DNA from: CAVSWN01 sp046728115 | Lineage (GTDB): Bacteria; Acidobacteriota; Vicinamibacteria; Vicinamibacterales; CAVVIG01 | DNA length: 64,000 nucleotides | NCBI GenBank assembly: GCA_046728115.1 | Contig: JBKPDW010000172.1 | Span: 3,085 to 67,084 of the forward strand | Direction of reading: 5' to 3' | Part shown: positions 43,459 to 53,119 of the stretch, piece by piece | Position numbering within the stretch: the stretch's first letter is position 1 | Layout: the number at the start of each line of letters is the position of its first letter | Translations under genes and position numbers: made by a program | Notes under the pieces: model-generated | Databases searched by the model: none | What the model was told of the DNA's origin: nothing | The model's input: only the letters and a program-made list of their open reading frames with translations

Positions 43459-46418
43459 GGCTTCATCTCCGTCAGCGTCACGGCCGCCGGGTTGATCAGG
43501 AGCAGCTCCGCCGGCAGAACTTTCGCGGTCGTGGCGTTGTAGCGGGCGCCGAAGGCGGGCACGGCGTCGAGCGCGGGGTCCGCCGGCGCCGGCTCGTCGG
43601 TGTACGGCAACAGTTCCACGATGTCGATCGACACCACGCCGGCGACTGTGTGAGCGAGCGCCATGATTTCGGCCGCGGTCACCGACTGACCGAGATCGCG
43701 CGCCTCGAATCCGAACGCCGTCAGCAGCGCGGCCGTGACCGCCGCCTGCACGTCGGCGAAGCGGTACCGCGGATCGATGGCGATCTCCGCGCTGAGGCTG
43801 AAGAAGCGCTGCGCGTACGCATCGGCGGCGAAGCGCTGCGAGGGATCGCTTGCGCCTGCGATCGAGTCGTGCAGGTTATCGAGCACATCGGCACCCGGCT
43901 GCCCGCCCGTGGCACCAGCGACGGTCAGATAAACCCGCGACTCGCCGTCGATCCACAGCACGTCTGCACGCGCCTTGCCGATTCCCGGGTAGGCGCGCGC
44001 GTAGTTCTCGTAATCGAGCAGCGAGACGACGCGCTCGAATGTCAGCAGCCTGAGCGGCGCATTGCGTCGGGCGTCGGCGAGCTTCTCGGGGCCTTCGGCG
44101 CCGCTCGCGTCCACCGGATTGGTGACGCCCCGGAGTCCGAGCGGCATGACGCGCAACATCGACAGGCTCCCGGCGCCGACCTCGCCGTCAGGACCGATGC
44201 CGCTGCGATACCGGGCGGCGACGTTGACCTGCCCGGTCGAAAGCCGCGCCCCGCGCACACCGTCGCCGAACGTCACCCGCATCTTCGCGTCGTCATCGAT
44301 GCGCGTGATGTACACCGGGTCGTCCGGATCCGTGCCGTACAGCGAGGACACCTCGTCCCAGCGCACGCCGTTCACGCGCACTTTGAGCGTGCTGACGACG
44401 CCGCTCGCCGTCGGCGCGGAAAGGAACGTTGTCGGCGGTTTCTTGAGAATGAAGGTCTGATTCGAAGCCGAGGCGTCGCCGTTGCCGAGCACCTCGTTCA
44501 CGGTCTCGCCATGCGTGGCGTGCACGACGTTGGCGCTGATGCTGAGGCTGGTGCGGACGTAGGAGTAGACGAGCCCCTTCTGCAGCACCAGCGTGCTACG
44601 GCCTGACGCATGGATGATGTCGGCGACGAACGCGATTTCGGCAGCGTCGACGCCGGGGAGATCGCTCCGCTTGCCCGTGAGCGCGATGGGCTGGCCGGCC
44701 GACAACCCGAGCACCATGCAATCGAGCTCGATCGTCGTATCGCCCGCGTTGATGGCCGCGTCTATAGGCAGGTCGGCGAACGCGAGTTGCTTGCTCGCCA
44801 CGTATGCCGTCGTGCTCCGGAAGGGAAAGTTCGTCGTCGGCTTGCTGGACAGCGCTGTTCCGTCATCGTTCGCCAGCGTGAGCGCCATTGCACGGCCCGA
44901 GATGCCATAGTCGGCGCGCGAGGCCTCGCGTGAATCGAACACGCCGTGCACTTCGGCGGTCGCTTCAGGCGCATCGAACACCGCCCAGCTCCCGCGGCTG
45001 ACGCCGGCCACCGCGCGTTCAAGGTACGCGCTCGCCGAAAACGAATTATTGCCCTGCGAGTCCGTCCAGATGGTGCGTGATGCGGTGAGCGTGCCGCCGC
45101 TCCCGTTCTTATCACCCGCGTCCCATCCCGCCTTGTAGGGCGTGTCGTTCGTGTTGGTGCCGTTCGGCAGGACTGCCCACTTGGGTCCGTTGTTGCCGAA
45201 GAATCCGAGATGAGCGCCGAACGCGAACGCGCCGGCTTCCGGCGCGATCGGCGGCCCGCTCGGCGCCGTATTGACGGCAGTGACGAGGTTGGCACCGCTC
45301 CAGCCCTGGATGCCGATCATCGCCTTGAGATCGCGCTCCCGCCAGGCTTGATTGGTCACAGAGGCCGTAAGCGCGGTGGCGGTGAATTCCACCGTCGCGA
45401 TCTTCGGCTTGGCGAACGAGAGAAACGGCTTGAGCACATACGGCGCCGTGAACTCGACGATCGGAGGCGGCAGCGGCTTCACCGGATCGGGCAAGGGCTC
45501 GACGTCGACCCGAACGCGTTTCAACGCGGTTTCCGCCGCGACAGCCGCGACGCGCAGCACGAGCTTGACGAGATCGCTGCCGCGCTTGCCGACAAACAGC
45601 AGCAGATCGCCCACGGAGATGCCTGTGGTGGCGTCGGTCACATAGACGCGCCCCACTTCAATCGCGTCGACGCTCTGATCCACCGCGAGCGCGGGATCGA
45701 GATGGAACAGATCCTTGTTGATCAGCCCCTTGTGCAGGTGCAGCGTGTCGGCGGGGAAACTGCCGGCGGGCCCGACGAGCGCCAGCGCCTTGCGCGTGGC
45801 CCCGGCATCGTCGGTCACGTCGATGATCGCCCTATCGGCCGGACGCGTCTGGCGGGGCACGAGCGCGTTCCACTCGGCGTGGGCGACGAGGTCGCCGCTC
45901 GTCTCGAACACCTGCGGCAGCTTTCCCTGCGCCGGAATGCTCTGCACCGGCGTGCCCGCGGCAAGCGTGCAGACGCGGGGCGAACCGGGCGCGTCCTCGA
46001 CCGTGAAGCTCAGATAGACGCTGGCCGCCACCCCGGGTTTCAGCTCGTACCCGATCGCACGCGCCAGCTCCAGCACGGAGCGCCGCTCGGTGGCCGTGCG
46101 CAGGAATCCTTCGTTGGCAATGCGCTCCTGGTAGAACGTGAGCACGTCGGCGACGCAGGCGCAGGCGTCGACGAACGCGACGGTCGGATCGTCGCTGGTC
46201 CGCGCAAGCAGCCGGCGCAGCGGCCGCGGCGAATCGGGCTGGCTCGCGTCGGCTCGGGCGAGCGGCAGGCTCTGAAGCATACGCGCGTAGAAACCCGGCT
46301 GCGTGTCGACGCGGTAGCTCAGCGCCGGCAAGGCCGGCGCGTTGCTCACCGGCTCGGGCTCGGCCAGCTCTTCGCAGCAGCCGCACGCGTTGATCGGCGC
46401 CTCGGGATCCATGCTCAC
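43455..46418 (-). CDS. Putative baseplate assembly protein, gpJ-type (second)
   Basis: A 987-aa protein of the large eCIS baseplate-J type. It has the N-terminal block VDACACVADVLTFYQERIANEGFLRTA, the central IDDDAKMRVTFGDGVRGARL with the FGDGxxG motif, and the C-terminal AQRFFSLSAEIAIDPRYRF and AEIMALAHTVAGVVSIDIVE. It forms wedge elements with the neighbouring gpJ-type and gp25-type proteins. An insertion of about 300 residues in the middle (about 330-600) is lectin-like or Ig-like in composition. ATGA overlaps join it to both neighbours. Confidence 0.87.
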   Translation of the reverse strand: MSMDPEAPINACGCCEELAEPEPVSNAPALPALSYRVDTQPGFYARMLQSLPLARADASQPDSPRPLRRLLARTSDDPTVAFVDACACVADVLTFYQERIANEGFLRTATERRSVLELARAIGYELKPGVAASVYLSFTVEDAPGSPRVCTLAAGTPVQSIPAQGKLPQVFETSGDLVAHAEWNALVPRQTRPADRAIIDVTDDAGATRKALALVGPAGSFPADTLHLHKGLINKDLFHLDPALAVDQSVDAIEVGRVYVTDATTGISVGDLLLFVGKRGSDLVKLVLRVAAVAAETALKRVRVDVEPLPDPVKPLPPPIVEFTAPYVLKPFLSFAKPKIATVEFTATALTASVTNQAWRERDLKAMIGIQGWSGANLVTAVNTAPSGPPIAPEAGAFAFGAHLGFFGNNGPKWAVLPNGTNTNDTPYKAGWDAGDKNGSGGTLTASRTIWTDSQGNNSFSASAYLERAVAGVSRGSWAVFDAPEATAEVHGVFDSREASRADYGISGRAMALTLANDDGTALSSKPTTNFPFRSTTAYVASKQLAFADLPIDAAINAGDTTIELDCMVLGLSAGQPIALTGKRSDLPGVDAAEIAFVADIIHASGRSTLVLQKGLVYSYVRTSLSISANVVHATHGETVNEVLGNGDASASNQTFILKKPPTTFLSAPTASGVVSTLKVRVNGVRWDEVSSLYGTDPDDPVYITRIDDDAKMRVTFGDGVRGARLSTGQVNVAARYRSGIGPDGEVGAGSLSMLRVMPLGLRGVTNPVDASGAEGPEKLADARRNAPLRLLTFERVVSLLDYENYARAYPGIGKARADVLWIDGESRVYLTVAGATGGQPGADVLDNLHDSIAGASDPSQRFAADAYAQRFFSLSAEIAIDPRYRFADVQAAVTAALLTAFGFEARDLGQSVTAAEIMALAHTVAGVVSIDIVELLPYTDEPAPADPALDAVPAFGARYNATTAKVLPAELLLINPAAVTLTEMKP

Positions 46419-48901
46419 CCTCTCGTGTCCACGTCCACCCGCAGGCGCCCGTTCTCCGGGGCGTTGGGATCGTTGTCGAGCCGCGCGATCTCCAGGCGCG
46501 CAATCGGAATGCGGCCGCTCGCGATTTCACCGGCGGCGGGTCGGCCCAGACGCTGGAAGCGCAGCGGCGTCACATACTCGACGCCTGGCACGGCCATCGC
46601 TGCCGCGATCACCGCACTCAGATAGACGGGTTGTCCGAACGTGAAGCGATCCGGATGGAAGAAGCCTGTCGTGCCGCCGGGCAGCCGGCCGGCGCTGAAC
46701 ACGTCGAGCAGCCGCTCTTCGACATCGGCCGGAAAGTATCCAGGCCTGGCACAGACGTGCAGCTCGATGTCGAGCGGTACGGGGATCGGGGCATCGATCT
46801 CGATGTCGTGGCCGGCCATTCGATAGCGTTCGATGAACGCGCGAAGCGCGTCTTCGAACTCGGGATCGATGCCCTGCGTGCCGCGCCGGTCGACGGTGAT
46901 GAACACCGTGTACCAGCTTCCCGTCCAGCGTCGCGTCGCCACGGCGCGCTGCACGCGCGGCTCGAGCTCCATCATCGTGCCGTAATCGTCGGTGGTGACC
47001 GCGCGCTCCTGCCGGCGAAACGCCTGCGGCGCGTAGAGGCGCGCCTGCGAGAGCGGCTGCGGATCGATCCCGCCCTGCGCCACGATCGGATTGCGCACGC
47101 CTGTGATGCCGGTCGCGACGACGTGGCCGATTGCTTCGGCGCCGATGTTGCCGGCAGTGCCGTTGCCGAGGCGCAGCCGTGCGGTGAGCCCCTCACCGTC
47201 CAACGGCGCGCGGCCGTTCACGCCGTCGCCGAAACGCAGCACGGCCCGCCCGTCGTTCCCGGTCTCGACGACGAATTCGGCGGCTTCGGCGTCGCTGGCG
47301 AGCAGATCGCGCCGCGCCACCCAGCGGCGGCGATCGCCTTCGCTGCGCACGTCGATGGCCGCGCGGACCTCGGCGAGGTCGCGCACCATCGCCGACGCGG
47401 CGCCTGCCGTCAGGTCGACCAGCGTGGTCGCATCGCTGCCGGCGACCCTCACCCGCGCCTGCTGCGTGAGCGGCGCGACATCGGTCCGATCGAGCGGATA
47501 CCGCGGCACGCGGCCGCCGGGGACCGGATGCAACTGGTCGGCGCGCGGCCCGGTGCCGCCGTGGTCGGCCAATGCGACGTTCGCGCAGGCGCCGGCCATG
47601 TCGGACACGAGCTCGCCGCCGATCCGCTTGGACAGGCACAGCGCGAACGGCAGCGCATCGCCGTCGTGCCATTCCACCTCGACGAAGTCCTGACCGGTCA
47701 CGGGATCCTGGCGCACGGCGGGCACGCCGCGAATGCCGCCCACGAGCGGCGCTTCCGGGTCGACGCGCGTCAACCGGACGGCCGCGCGCTGCTGCGCATC
47801 GGCATCCGCTGGTTCGCCCGTGGTGGTGCTCTTCTTCGCCTCGAGCACCAGCACGTCGCCGGCGCGCAGGCGCATCCGGTTCGCGGCGTCGTCGCAGAGG
47901 AACGCTCGCGTCGCCCCCCGCGGCAGGCAGCACTCGTCGTCGCTCCATGTGAAGAACCGGATGGCATTGTGCGCGGTGTAGAGCGTGATCGGCGCAAGCA
48001 GTTCGAACGGCTGCGCGCCGGCCGCGAGGGCTGTCGTGGCGCCCGCCATGTCGATCGCGGGCGGCAGTCCCGGAACGCGCGTCACCACCTGCGTTCCTCC
48101 AAGGCCGGTGACCGGATCGCAACCGGGCAACGTCACGCCGTCGGCCGCCCCATCCGCCTCGAACGCGATCCAGACGCGCGCGTTGGCGCCGTCGTGGAAC
48201 GCGTAGTCGAGCAGCCGCGTATGGCGCCGTACGGAAATGCGCTGGCGCGCGGTGCCGAGGTACGCCTCGGTCGCGACCGCATCCTGGTAGTACGACAGCT
48301 CGTCGCCGCGGAATGCGACCGCTTCGGCGAGCGCCACCCAGAGATCCGCCGGGTTGCGCTCGCGCCAGTCCGGCATCAGCACGGCCAGACGGTCGAGGAT
48401 CAAGCGGCGGAGACTCGTGTAGTCGCGCGCCAGATAGTCGATGACCGGACCCGTCGCACGCTCGGGCACGCACTTGTCGGCGGGCTGGCAATCGAAGTCG
48501 CTCGGGCAGTCGACCTTGAAGCGGAACTCGATCTGTGCGAGCGCGGGATCGATGCCCTCCGGCGGCGCAGCCACACCGGCATTGGCCACCAGCCGCAGCG
48601 TGTAGATCGAGAAGTCGCCCGCGCTGGCGACGTCGACGGAGAGCACCTGGCCGCTGGAGCTGACGCCGGTGACCTGCGGATCGCGGATGCGGAAGCCGCC
48701 CCGTATCTCAACATTCGAGGGTTTCAGCGGCGTCGTCGGAACGAGCGTCAGCGGATGCACGAAGTGGACGTCCAGCCTGCCCTGCCCCGGCGCCACCTCG
48801 AGATATGTGATGCCGTTCAAAAGCCGCGGCGGCGTTTCCGTGGCCGCATCGAGCAGCGCCTGCGCGCGGCCAGGAGACTTGCAGACGTACGGGCCGGTCA
48901 T
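46415..48901 (-). CDS. Putative baseplate assembly protein, gpJ-type (first)
   Basis: An 828-aa eCIS baseplate protein. It carries DYLARDYTSLRRLILDRLAVLMPDW (typical of this group), LWVALAEAVAFRGDELSYYQDAV, the FGDGVNGR motif, and a C-terminal part with QPVYLSAVIAAAMAVPGVEYV followed by FQRLGRPAAGE. The pair of large gpJ-like proteins in tandem is standard in eCIS. It overlaps gp25 upstream and the second gpJ gene downstream by 4 nt each. Confidence 0.88.
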   Translation of the reverse strand: MTGPYVCKSPGRAQALLDAATETPPRLLNGITYLEVAPGQGRLDVHFVHPLTLVPTTPLKPSNVEIRGGFRIRDPQVTGVSSSGQVLSVDVASAGDFSIYTLRLVANAGVAAPPEGIDPALAQIEFRFKVDCPSDFDCQPADKCVPERATGPVIDYLARDYTSLRRLILDRLAVLMPDWRERNPADLWVALAEAVAFRGDELSYYQDAVATEAYLGTARQRISVRRHTRLLDYAFHDGANARVWIAFEADGAADGVTLPGCDPVTGLGGTQVVTRVPGLPPAIDMAGATTALAAGAQPFELLAPITLYTAHNAIRFFTWSDDECCLPRGATRAFLCDDAANRMRLRAGDVLVLEAKKSTTTGEPADADAQQRAAVRLTRVDPEAPLVGGIRGVPAVRQDPVTGQDFVEVEWHDGDALPFALCLSKRIGGELVSDMAGACANVALADHGGTGPRADQLHPVPGGRVPRYPLDRTDVAPLTQQARVRVAGSDATTLVDLTAGAASAMVRDLAEVRAAIDVRSEGDRRRWVARRDLLASDAEAAEFVVETGNDGRAVLRFGDGVNGRAPLDGEGLTARLRLGNGTAGNIGAEAIGHVVATGITGVRNPIVAQGGIDPQPLSQARLYAPQAFRRQERAVTTDDYGTMMELEPRVQRAVATRRWTGSWYTVFITVDRRGTQGIDPEFEDALRAFIERYRMAGHDIEIDAPIPVPLDIELHVCARPGYFPADVEERLLDVFSAGRLPGGTTGFFHPDRFTFGQPVYLSAVIAAAMAVPGVEYVTPLRFQRLGRPAAGEIASGRIPIARLEIARLDNDPNAPENGRLRVDVDTRG

Positions 48902-49263
48902 GAGGTCACCGCCCGCGTGAAGTTCGCGACGCGGCGCGCCTGCGTCGCGAGCACCGTGTAGCGCACCTCGACGGTCAAGGTCGCATCGACGCTCTCGGCG
49001 ACGACTTCCTCAATCTGAATCAGCGTGCCGAGCCACTGCTGCAGCGAGCCTTGAACGAGCGCCTGCAGCGTCGCCGCGAGCTCGACGCTGTTTGGCGCGA
49101 ACACGAACTGCAGCAGCCCGCAGCCGAAGTCGGGCCGGTTGACACGCTCGCCCGGGACCGTGAAGAGCACCGTCTCGATCAGATCGCGGATGTGGGCGTC
49201 GTCGCTCTCGGCCTCCGCCGTGCGCGATCGCCCGTCCACGCGATACGGAAGCGATACGTTCAT
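48898..49263 (-). CDS. gp25-like baseplate wedge protein
   Basis: A 121-aa GPW/gp25 family protein. It has HIRDLIETVLFTVPGERVNRP and GCGLLQFVFAPNSVELAATL, which contain the conserved EPR-like segment (here ERVNRPDFG). It nucleates the baseplate wedge and anchors the sheath. It overlaps the first gpJ gene by 4 nt and follows the PAAR-like gene by 3 nt. Confidence 0.9.
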   Translation of the reverse strand: MNVSLPYRVDGRSRTAEAESDDAHIRDLIETVLFTVPGERVNRPDFGCGLLQFVFAPNSVELAATLQALVQGSLQQWLGTLIQIEEVVAESVDATLTVEVRYTVLATQARRVANFTRAVTS

Positions 49264-49266
49264 CGA

Positions 49267-49587
49267 TCACGCCCCGATCACGCGCATCTGGCTGACGACG
49301 GGGAGGAGCGGTGTGCCGGTCGGCGTGCAAAGCGCCTGGCTGTCGAGCAGCACCGCCGGCTGGCCCGCAATGAGCACGCGCGTGGCGGCGACCACCCACT
49401 GCGCCATCACGCACGGTCCGTTGCCGCCGGGCGGCACGAACGCGCAGCCGGCGACGAGGTACGGCGCGGCCATGGTTGCGACCGGCTGGCCCGAGACGAG
49501 CACGCGCGGGTTCGGCGCGCTGGGCATCGCCTGTCCGCCGTGGCTGCAAAGAACGGTGGCGCCGAGATGAAGCAGCGGTCCTGGCAC
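49267..49587 (-). CDS. PAAR-like spike-tip protein
   Basis: About 106 aa. The opening LLHLGATVLCSHGGQAMPS, then VLVSGQPVATMAAPYLVAGC and VLIAGQPAVLLDSQALCTP, show the repeated PAAR-like pattern with Cys/His positions (C, H, C, C) suited to metal binding at the needle tip. GTG at 49587 (GAGG upstream) was preferred; an in-frame TTG at 49605 overlaps the spike gene. It sits right after gp5/V, as expected for a tip protein. Confidence 0.8.
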   Translation of the reverse strand: MPGPLLHLGATVLCSHGGQAMPSAPNPRVLVSGQPVATMAAPYLVAGCAFVPPGGNGPCVMAQWVVAATRVLIAGQPAVLLDSQALCTPTGTPLLPVVSQMRVIGA

Positions 49588-49597
49588 GTCGCCCTCG

Positions 49598-50107
49598 CTA
49601 GACAATGGTCAAGGCGCCGGCGTTCACCGTCACCGTCGGCCCGGTCATGATGATCGACGCGCCCTTGCCGTTCTGGATGTAGATGCCGGTGTCGTTCACG
49701 ATCAGCGTCGCGCCGGTCGCGCTCTTCAGCATGATTCCGCCGGTCGGCCCCGGCAGGTCGCTCACGGTCAGGCCGTTCTGCAACGGCGTCTGCAGCGTGA
49801 TCGCCGACAGGCCCGGCGGCGTCGCGCGCGCGAGGACCGGCACTTCCGCGGCGCTTCCCCAGAAGCAGCCGACCCAGATCGGGTAGTCCGGGTTGCCCTG
49901 CTCGAACTCGATCCACACGCCCGAGCCGATCATCGGCAGCGCGACCATGCCGTTCTGAATGCCGGCGACCGGCACGCACGGCATCGCCCACGTCACGGGA
50001 ATCAGCCCGGCGACGTCGGGCACCTGCACCAGGAGCCGGTTCATCTGCATCGGGTCGATGTTGTTCAGGACCATCCCTCGGTATTTGCCGTAGAACTTCT
50101 GAGTCAT
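49598..50107 (-). CDS. Spike/hub protein, gp5/gpV (VgrG-like OB fold)
   Basis: A 169-aa protein, the central spike. It has KYRGMVLNNIDPMQMNRLLVQVPDV (OB-fold start), WVEFEQGNPDYPIWVGCFWG-type turns and a C-terminal strand-rich segment GIMLKSATGATLIVNDTGIY suited to the triple-stranded beta-helix of a spike. It is short compared with VgrG because the gp27-like hub is encoded separately upstream. ATGA overlap with the gpD gene. Confidence 0.9.
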   Translation of the reverse strand: MTQKFYGKYRGMVLNNIDPMQMNRLLVQVPDVAGLIPVTWAMPCVPVAGIQNGMVALPMIGSGVWIEFEQGNPDYPIWVGCFWGSAAEVPVLARATPPGLSAITLQTPLQNGLTVSDLPGPTGGIMLKSATGATLIVNDTGIYIQNGKGASIIMTGPTVTVNAGALTIV

Positions 50108-51255
50108 ACGGTTACCCTCGGCGTGATCGAGATCAGCGCGTTACGGGTCAGCGTGAAGTTCTGTTTGAACTCCCCGCGCTTGAGCGAGCTCTTCACGCTC
50201 TGCACGTAGTACAGGCCGTCGTACGCGACACCGGCGCCGCGCACGCCGACGAGCCCGCGCGCCTTCAGCACCCGTCCGTAGCGCAGGACGTCGAGGCTGC
50301 CGGTCGCGCTCACCGAGTCCTGCGACTTCTTCGCTTCCGCCAGACCGCGCGAGATGGCCTGCATCGGATTGAGTTTGGCGGTCTCCTTCATGATCTTGAG
50401 ATTGGCGATCGGCGTCGGCAGGACGCCGAGCGGCGGCTGCAGCGGGTTGATGTTCGGGATCGGAATCGGAATGGGCACGCGGGTCAGCTGGTTCTGGATG
50501 AACACGATCGGCAGCACGCCCTTGGTCGGATCGAAGCTGAAGTTCAGCGACTCGATGTTGGTGAGCGCGTCCATGTCCACGTTGAGCGCCGGCTGCGGGA
50601 TGCCGATTTTGATTTCGGGACCGAAGTAGGCGATGTTCGTGCCCGCCACCGGTCCCGGCTCGATGTAGAACACGTACCCCACGTCCTCAGCGAGCTCGCG
50701 GATGTACTGAAGGTCGGTGCCCTTCTGCGCCGGGATCTTGTCGATCGGGATCTGCACGTCCGGGAACAGGATCGGAATCGGCAGCGGGATGATCCCGAAC
50801 GGCGCGTACTTGGCGCAGAGCAGCGCCACGCGCGCTTCCACAGGAACCGCAGGGAACGGGAACCCGCTGAAGTCCTGCATGTCCATGACCTTGGTCAGGT
50901 CCTCGCCGGTCACCGTCACGGTGCCGGGCGAACCCTGGCTTCCGGCCTGCACTTCCACGTTGGTCATCACGCCGTCGAAGAGCGGCTGCGGCGTGCCGTT
51001 CAACGTGACGATCAGCAGCACGCGCAGGGGCGGCGTCGCCATCGACGTGCTGTTGCCGGCGGCGATCAGGAAGATGGTGTTGAGCTCGGACTTGCTGGAA
51101 AACTGGAATCTGAGCTGGAAAGCGCTCGGACCGGAGTCGGACGTCTGCACCTCCACGCTGTCGAGGGCATCGATCACCACGCGCGGCGGCGTCAACGGGA
51201 TGATCGGGCCGATGAGCAGCGTGAGCTGGATGCCCTTGGCAAGACTACTGGCCAT
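50104..51255 (-). CDS. gpD/gp27-like hub protein
   Basis: A 383-aa protein of the phage late-control-D type. It forms the trimeric hub between inner tube and spike. Segments: PRVVIDALDSVEVQTSDSGP, LFDGVMTNVEVQAGSQGSPG, DLQYIRELAEDVGYVFYIEP (typical of gpD) and a C-terminal GVRGAGVAYDGLYYVQSV. It overlaps the LysM gene by 11 nt and the spike gene by 4 nt. Confidence 0.88.
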   Translation of the reverse strand: MASSLAKGIQLTLLIGPIIPLTPPRVVIDALDSVEVQTSDSGPSAFQLRFQFSSKSELNTIFLIAAGNSTSMATPPLRVLLIVTLNGTPQPLFDGVMTNVEVQAGSQGSPGTVTVTGEDLTKVMDMQDFSGFPFPAVPVEARVALLCAKYAPFGIIPLPIPILFPDVQIPIDKIPAQKGTDLQYIRELAEDVGYVFYIEPGPVAGTNIAYFGPEIKIGIPQPALNVDMDALTNIESLNFSFDPTKGVLPIVFIQNQLTRVPIPIPIPNINPLQPPLGVLPTPIANLKIMKETAKLNPMQAISRGLAEAKKSQDSVSATGSLDVLRYGRVLKARGLVGVRGAGVAYDGLYYVQSVKSSLKRGEFKQNFTLTRNALISITPRVTV

Positions 51256-51607
51256 CGCCGACTCCCGGAACGCCTTCAGGCAGCGTGATCGCCAGCGTGG
51301 AGCCGACCTCCGCCACCAGCGCTTCCGGCTGCATCGCGCCGTTCGAATCGCACAAGCGCCACGACTGCTGCGGATCGCCGAGGTAGCGGGCGGCCAGGTT
51401 GTCGAGGCGGTCGCCGGCGGCGATGACCACGATCTGCAGCGCCGCGAAGTTCTCCGGCGCGGGCAGAAAGCGCCGTTGGACGTAGACCACCGTACGGCCG
51501 TCCGCCTGGATCAACTGCGACGTCGGGATGCCGTAGTAGCGGCTCGTGGCGGCAAACGCCGGCGGGGTGAGCGCGTTGTTCTGGAGGAACGCTTGCACGG
51601 GATCCAT
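51245..51607 (-). CDS. LysM-domain tail/baseplate protein
   Basis: A 120-aa protein with a C-terminal LysM-like repeat (IVVIAAGDRLDNLAARYLGDPQQSWRLCDSNG). It corresponds in position and type to Afp7-like or T4 gp53-like proteins that staple baseplate to tube. ATG shares one base with the preceding stop (TGATG). Confidence 0.85.
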   Translation of the reverse strand: MDPVQAFLQNNALTPPAFAATSRYYGIPTSQLIQADGRTVVYVQRRFLPAPENFAALQIVVIAAGDRLDNLAARYLGDPQQSWRLCDSNGAMQPEALVAEVGSTLAITLPEGVPGVGDGQ

Positions 51608-52266
51608 CAGCCGATGCCTCCGATGCCGAGCGGCGCAAGACTTGTCGACTGCACTTTGCCCGCAAGCTTCTCCTTGCTCTGCAGGTACGCCATGAACAGG
51701 CTTCCGCCCTTCGAGGAAAAGTTGAGATCGTCGACCGACATCACGCGCAGCCCGAGACTGACCTTCGCGCGAATGGGATTGAGTGAAGGGTCGAAGGCTT
51801 CTTCGGTGACGCTGAAGTCGGTCACCTTGACCGGCACGATCCGGCTCTTGCTCCAGACAAACAGGGCGAGCGGCGCGAGCATCGGCGCGATTTCGAGCGT
51901 GCCCGAACTTGCCTCGCGATCGACTGCAGACAGCTGCGCCGCCGTCGGCTGCACCAGCGACTCGAGCAGCGCCAGCTGCGGCTGAATGCCGAACTCGCCC
52001 GCGTTCGGGTTCTGCGCGGGGAACTCGAGCTGGTCGGTCGCGTCGATGTCCGCCTCGAGCTTGAACGTCTCGACCGCCGGACCCTTAAAGCGCAGGGGCT
52101 CGACCCGGTTACCGCCCTCGCCGCCCACGGCCTGCACCTGCAGCGTACGCGAGAGCGAGTCCGAGTTGTACTGGAGCGAGATCACGCTCAGCACGCGCGC
52201 GCTGTCGGCATCGACGAGGACGAGGCCGGCCTTCAGCAACTTGGGAGAATTGGGGAAGCCGGTCAA
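51607..52266 (-). CDS. CIS tube-like/hub-linking protein
   Basis: A 219-aa protein. The opening FPNSPKLLKAGLVLVDADS then SVISLQYNSDSLSRTLQV is the conserved start of a CIS tube protein family found next to LysM and gpD genes. LFVWSKSRIVPVKVTDFSV and FDPSLNPIRAKVSLGLRVM are its later conserved parts. TTG at 52266 was chosen: GGAGG lies 7 nt upstream, and the resulting MTGFPNSP agrees with the broken paralogue at 31242 (MSTFPNSP). It probably forms the tube base. Confidence 0.8.
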   Translation of the reverse strand: MTGFPNSPKLLKAGLVLVDADSARVLSVISLQYNSDSLSRTLQVQAVGGEGGNRVEPLRFKGPAVETFKLEADIDATDQLEFPAQNPNAGEFGIQPQLALLESLVQPTAAQLSAVDREASSGTLEIAPMLAPLALFVWSKSRIVPVKVTDFSVTEEAFDPSLNPIRAKVSLGLRVMSVDDLNFSSKGGSLFMAYLQSKEKLAGKVQSTSLAPLGIGGIG

Positions 52267-52318
52267 ACGCGCATCCTCCAATCAAGCCTTGGGTACCACT
52301 GCACGCGAACTCATGGCG

Positions 52319-52858
52319 CTATCGTCGCGGCGCCACACTGAAGCGCACGCGGTAGCGCCCGTCACTTCGAATCTGGAGCAGCCAATCGCCGGCGTCACGG
52401 GCGAGCGGCTGACCATTGGCAAGATCGATCACCTCACCGACCACGAGCCCTGGGTCAGCTCCGGGATGAATCGCGATCCGACCGCCGGACAAGCGGTACC
52501 GACCGCCCTGCAACTGGAGAGCTCGATGGGCAGTGGCATCAAAGCTGCCGACGTGAAGCAGGACCAATCCCGCGGGGCCGGCGCGCAGCGCCGGCAGCAG
52601 TGTGTCGTCACACTGGTCAAGTTGCAGGGGATCCAGCCAAATCTGGCTGTTGGTCGCACGACCATCAAACTCGAACTGACACGTCATCGTCCGCGGCAGC
52701 ACTAACGCCGCGCCAGGCGCTGCGACAGAGCTGGTGGCGGCGATGCCGTCTTCAGTGCGAACGCCGACCAACGTCACAGCGTCATCCGACGGCAGTTGCC
52801 ACCGCCCCTTTGGGGATGTGCGTGTCCGCACCGCGTCGGGTACGCTGCGCTCGCTCAT
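52319..52858 (-). CDS. Conserved-position eCIS protein of unknown function
   Basis: A 179-aa protein, predicted all-beta: WQLPSDDAVTLVGVRTEDG, TCQFEFDGRATNSQIWLDP, GLVVGEVIDLANGQPLARD and WLLQIRSDGRYRVRFSVAP. Its ATG overlaps the stop of the 84-aa gene (ATGA), and it sits inside the operon, so it is real. I do not recognise the family. It could be a baseplate accessory or adaptor. Confidence 0.6.
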   Translation of the reverse strand: MSERSVPDAVRTRTSPKGRWQLPSDDAVTLVGVRTEDGIAATSSVAAPGAALVLPRTMTCQFEFDGRATNSQIWLDPLQLDQCDDTLLPALRAGPAGLVLLHVGSFDATAHRALQLQGGRYRLSGGRIAIHPGADPGLVVGEVIDLANGQPLARDAGDWLLQIRSDGRYRVRFSVAPRR

Positions 52859-53109
52859 GGCTTGGCACCGCGAACAATGCGAGTGGCGACGGCGCGTCCG
52901 ACCGCTCTGGCGTTGCCACCCTGCGGCACTCGCACCGTGCCGGCCCGCACGACGTGAGAAGCCTCATGTTCCGAGAGCGCCGCAACGGCGGCGGCGCCGC
53001 CGAGTAAGGATCGCAATTCGGCGCGCAGTCCGGCCGCAAGCGGCGCCGCATCGCCGCGCGTGAAGCCTCGGAGCAGGAGCCGATCGACGTGCAGCACGAC
53101 ACGTCTCAT
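52855..53109 (-). CDS. Small conserved eCIS protein
   Basis: An 84-aa protein with an N-terminal VVLHVDRLLLRGFTRGD, an alanine-rich helix and a C-terminal VPQGGNARAVGRAVATRIVRG. A frameshifted paralogue lies at 33062-33322. It overlaps its downstream neighbour by 4 nt and follows the ATPase gene by 10 bp. Its role is unknown; position between ATPase and tube-like genes is shared by many eCIS loci, as far as I recall. Confidence 0.7.
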   Translation of the reverse strand: MRRVVLHVDRLLLRGFTRGDAAPLAAGLRAELRSLLGGAAAVAALSEHEASHVVRAGTVRVPQGGNARAVGRAVATRIVRGAKP

Positions 53110-53119
53110 CGCCCGCTCC

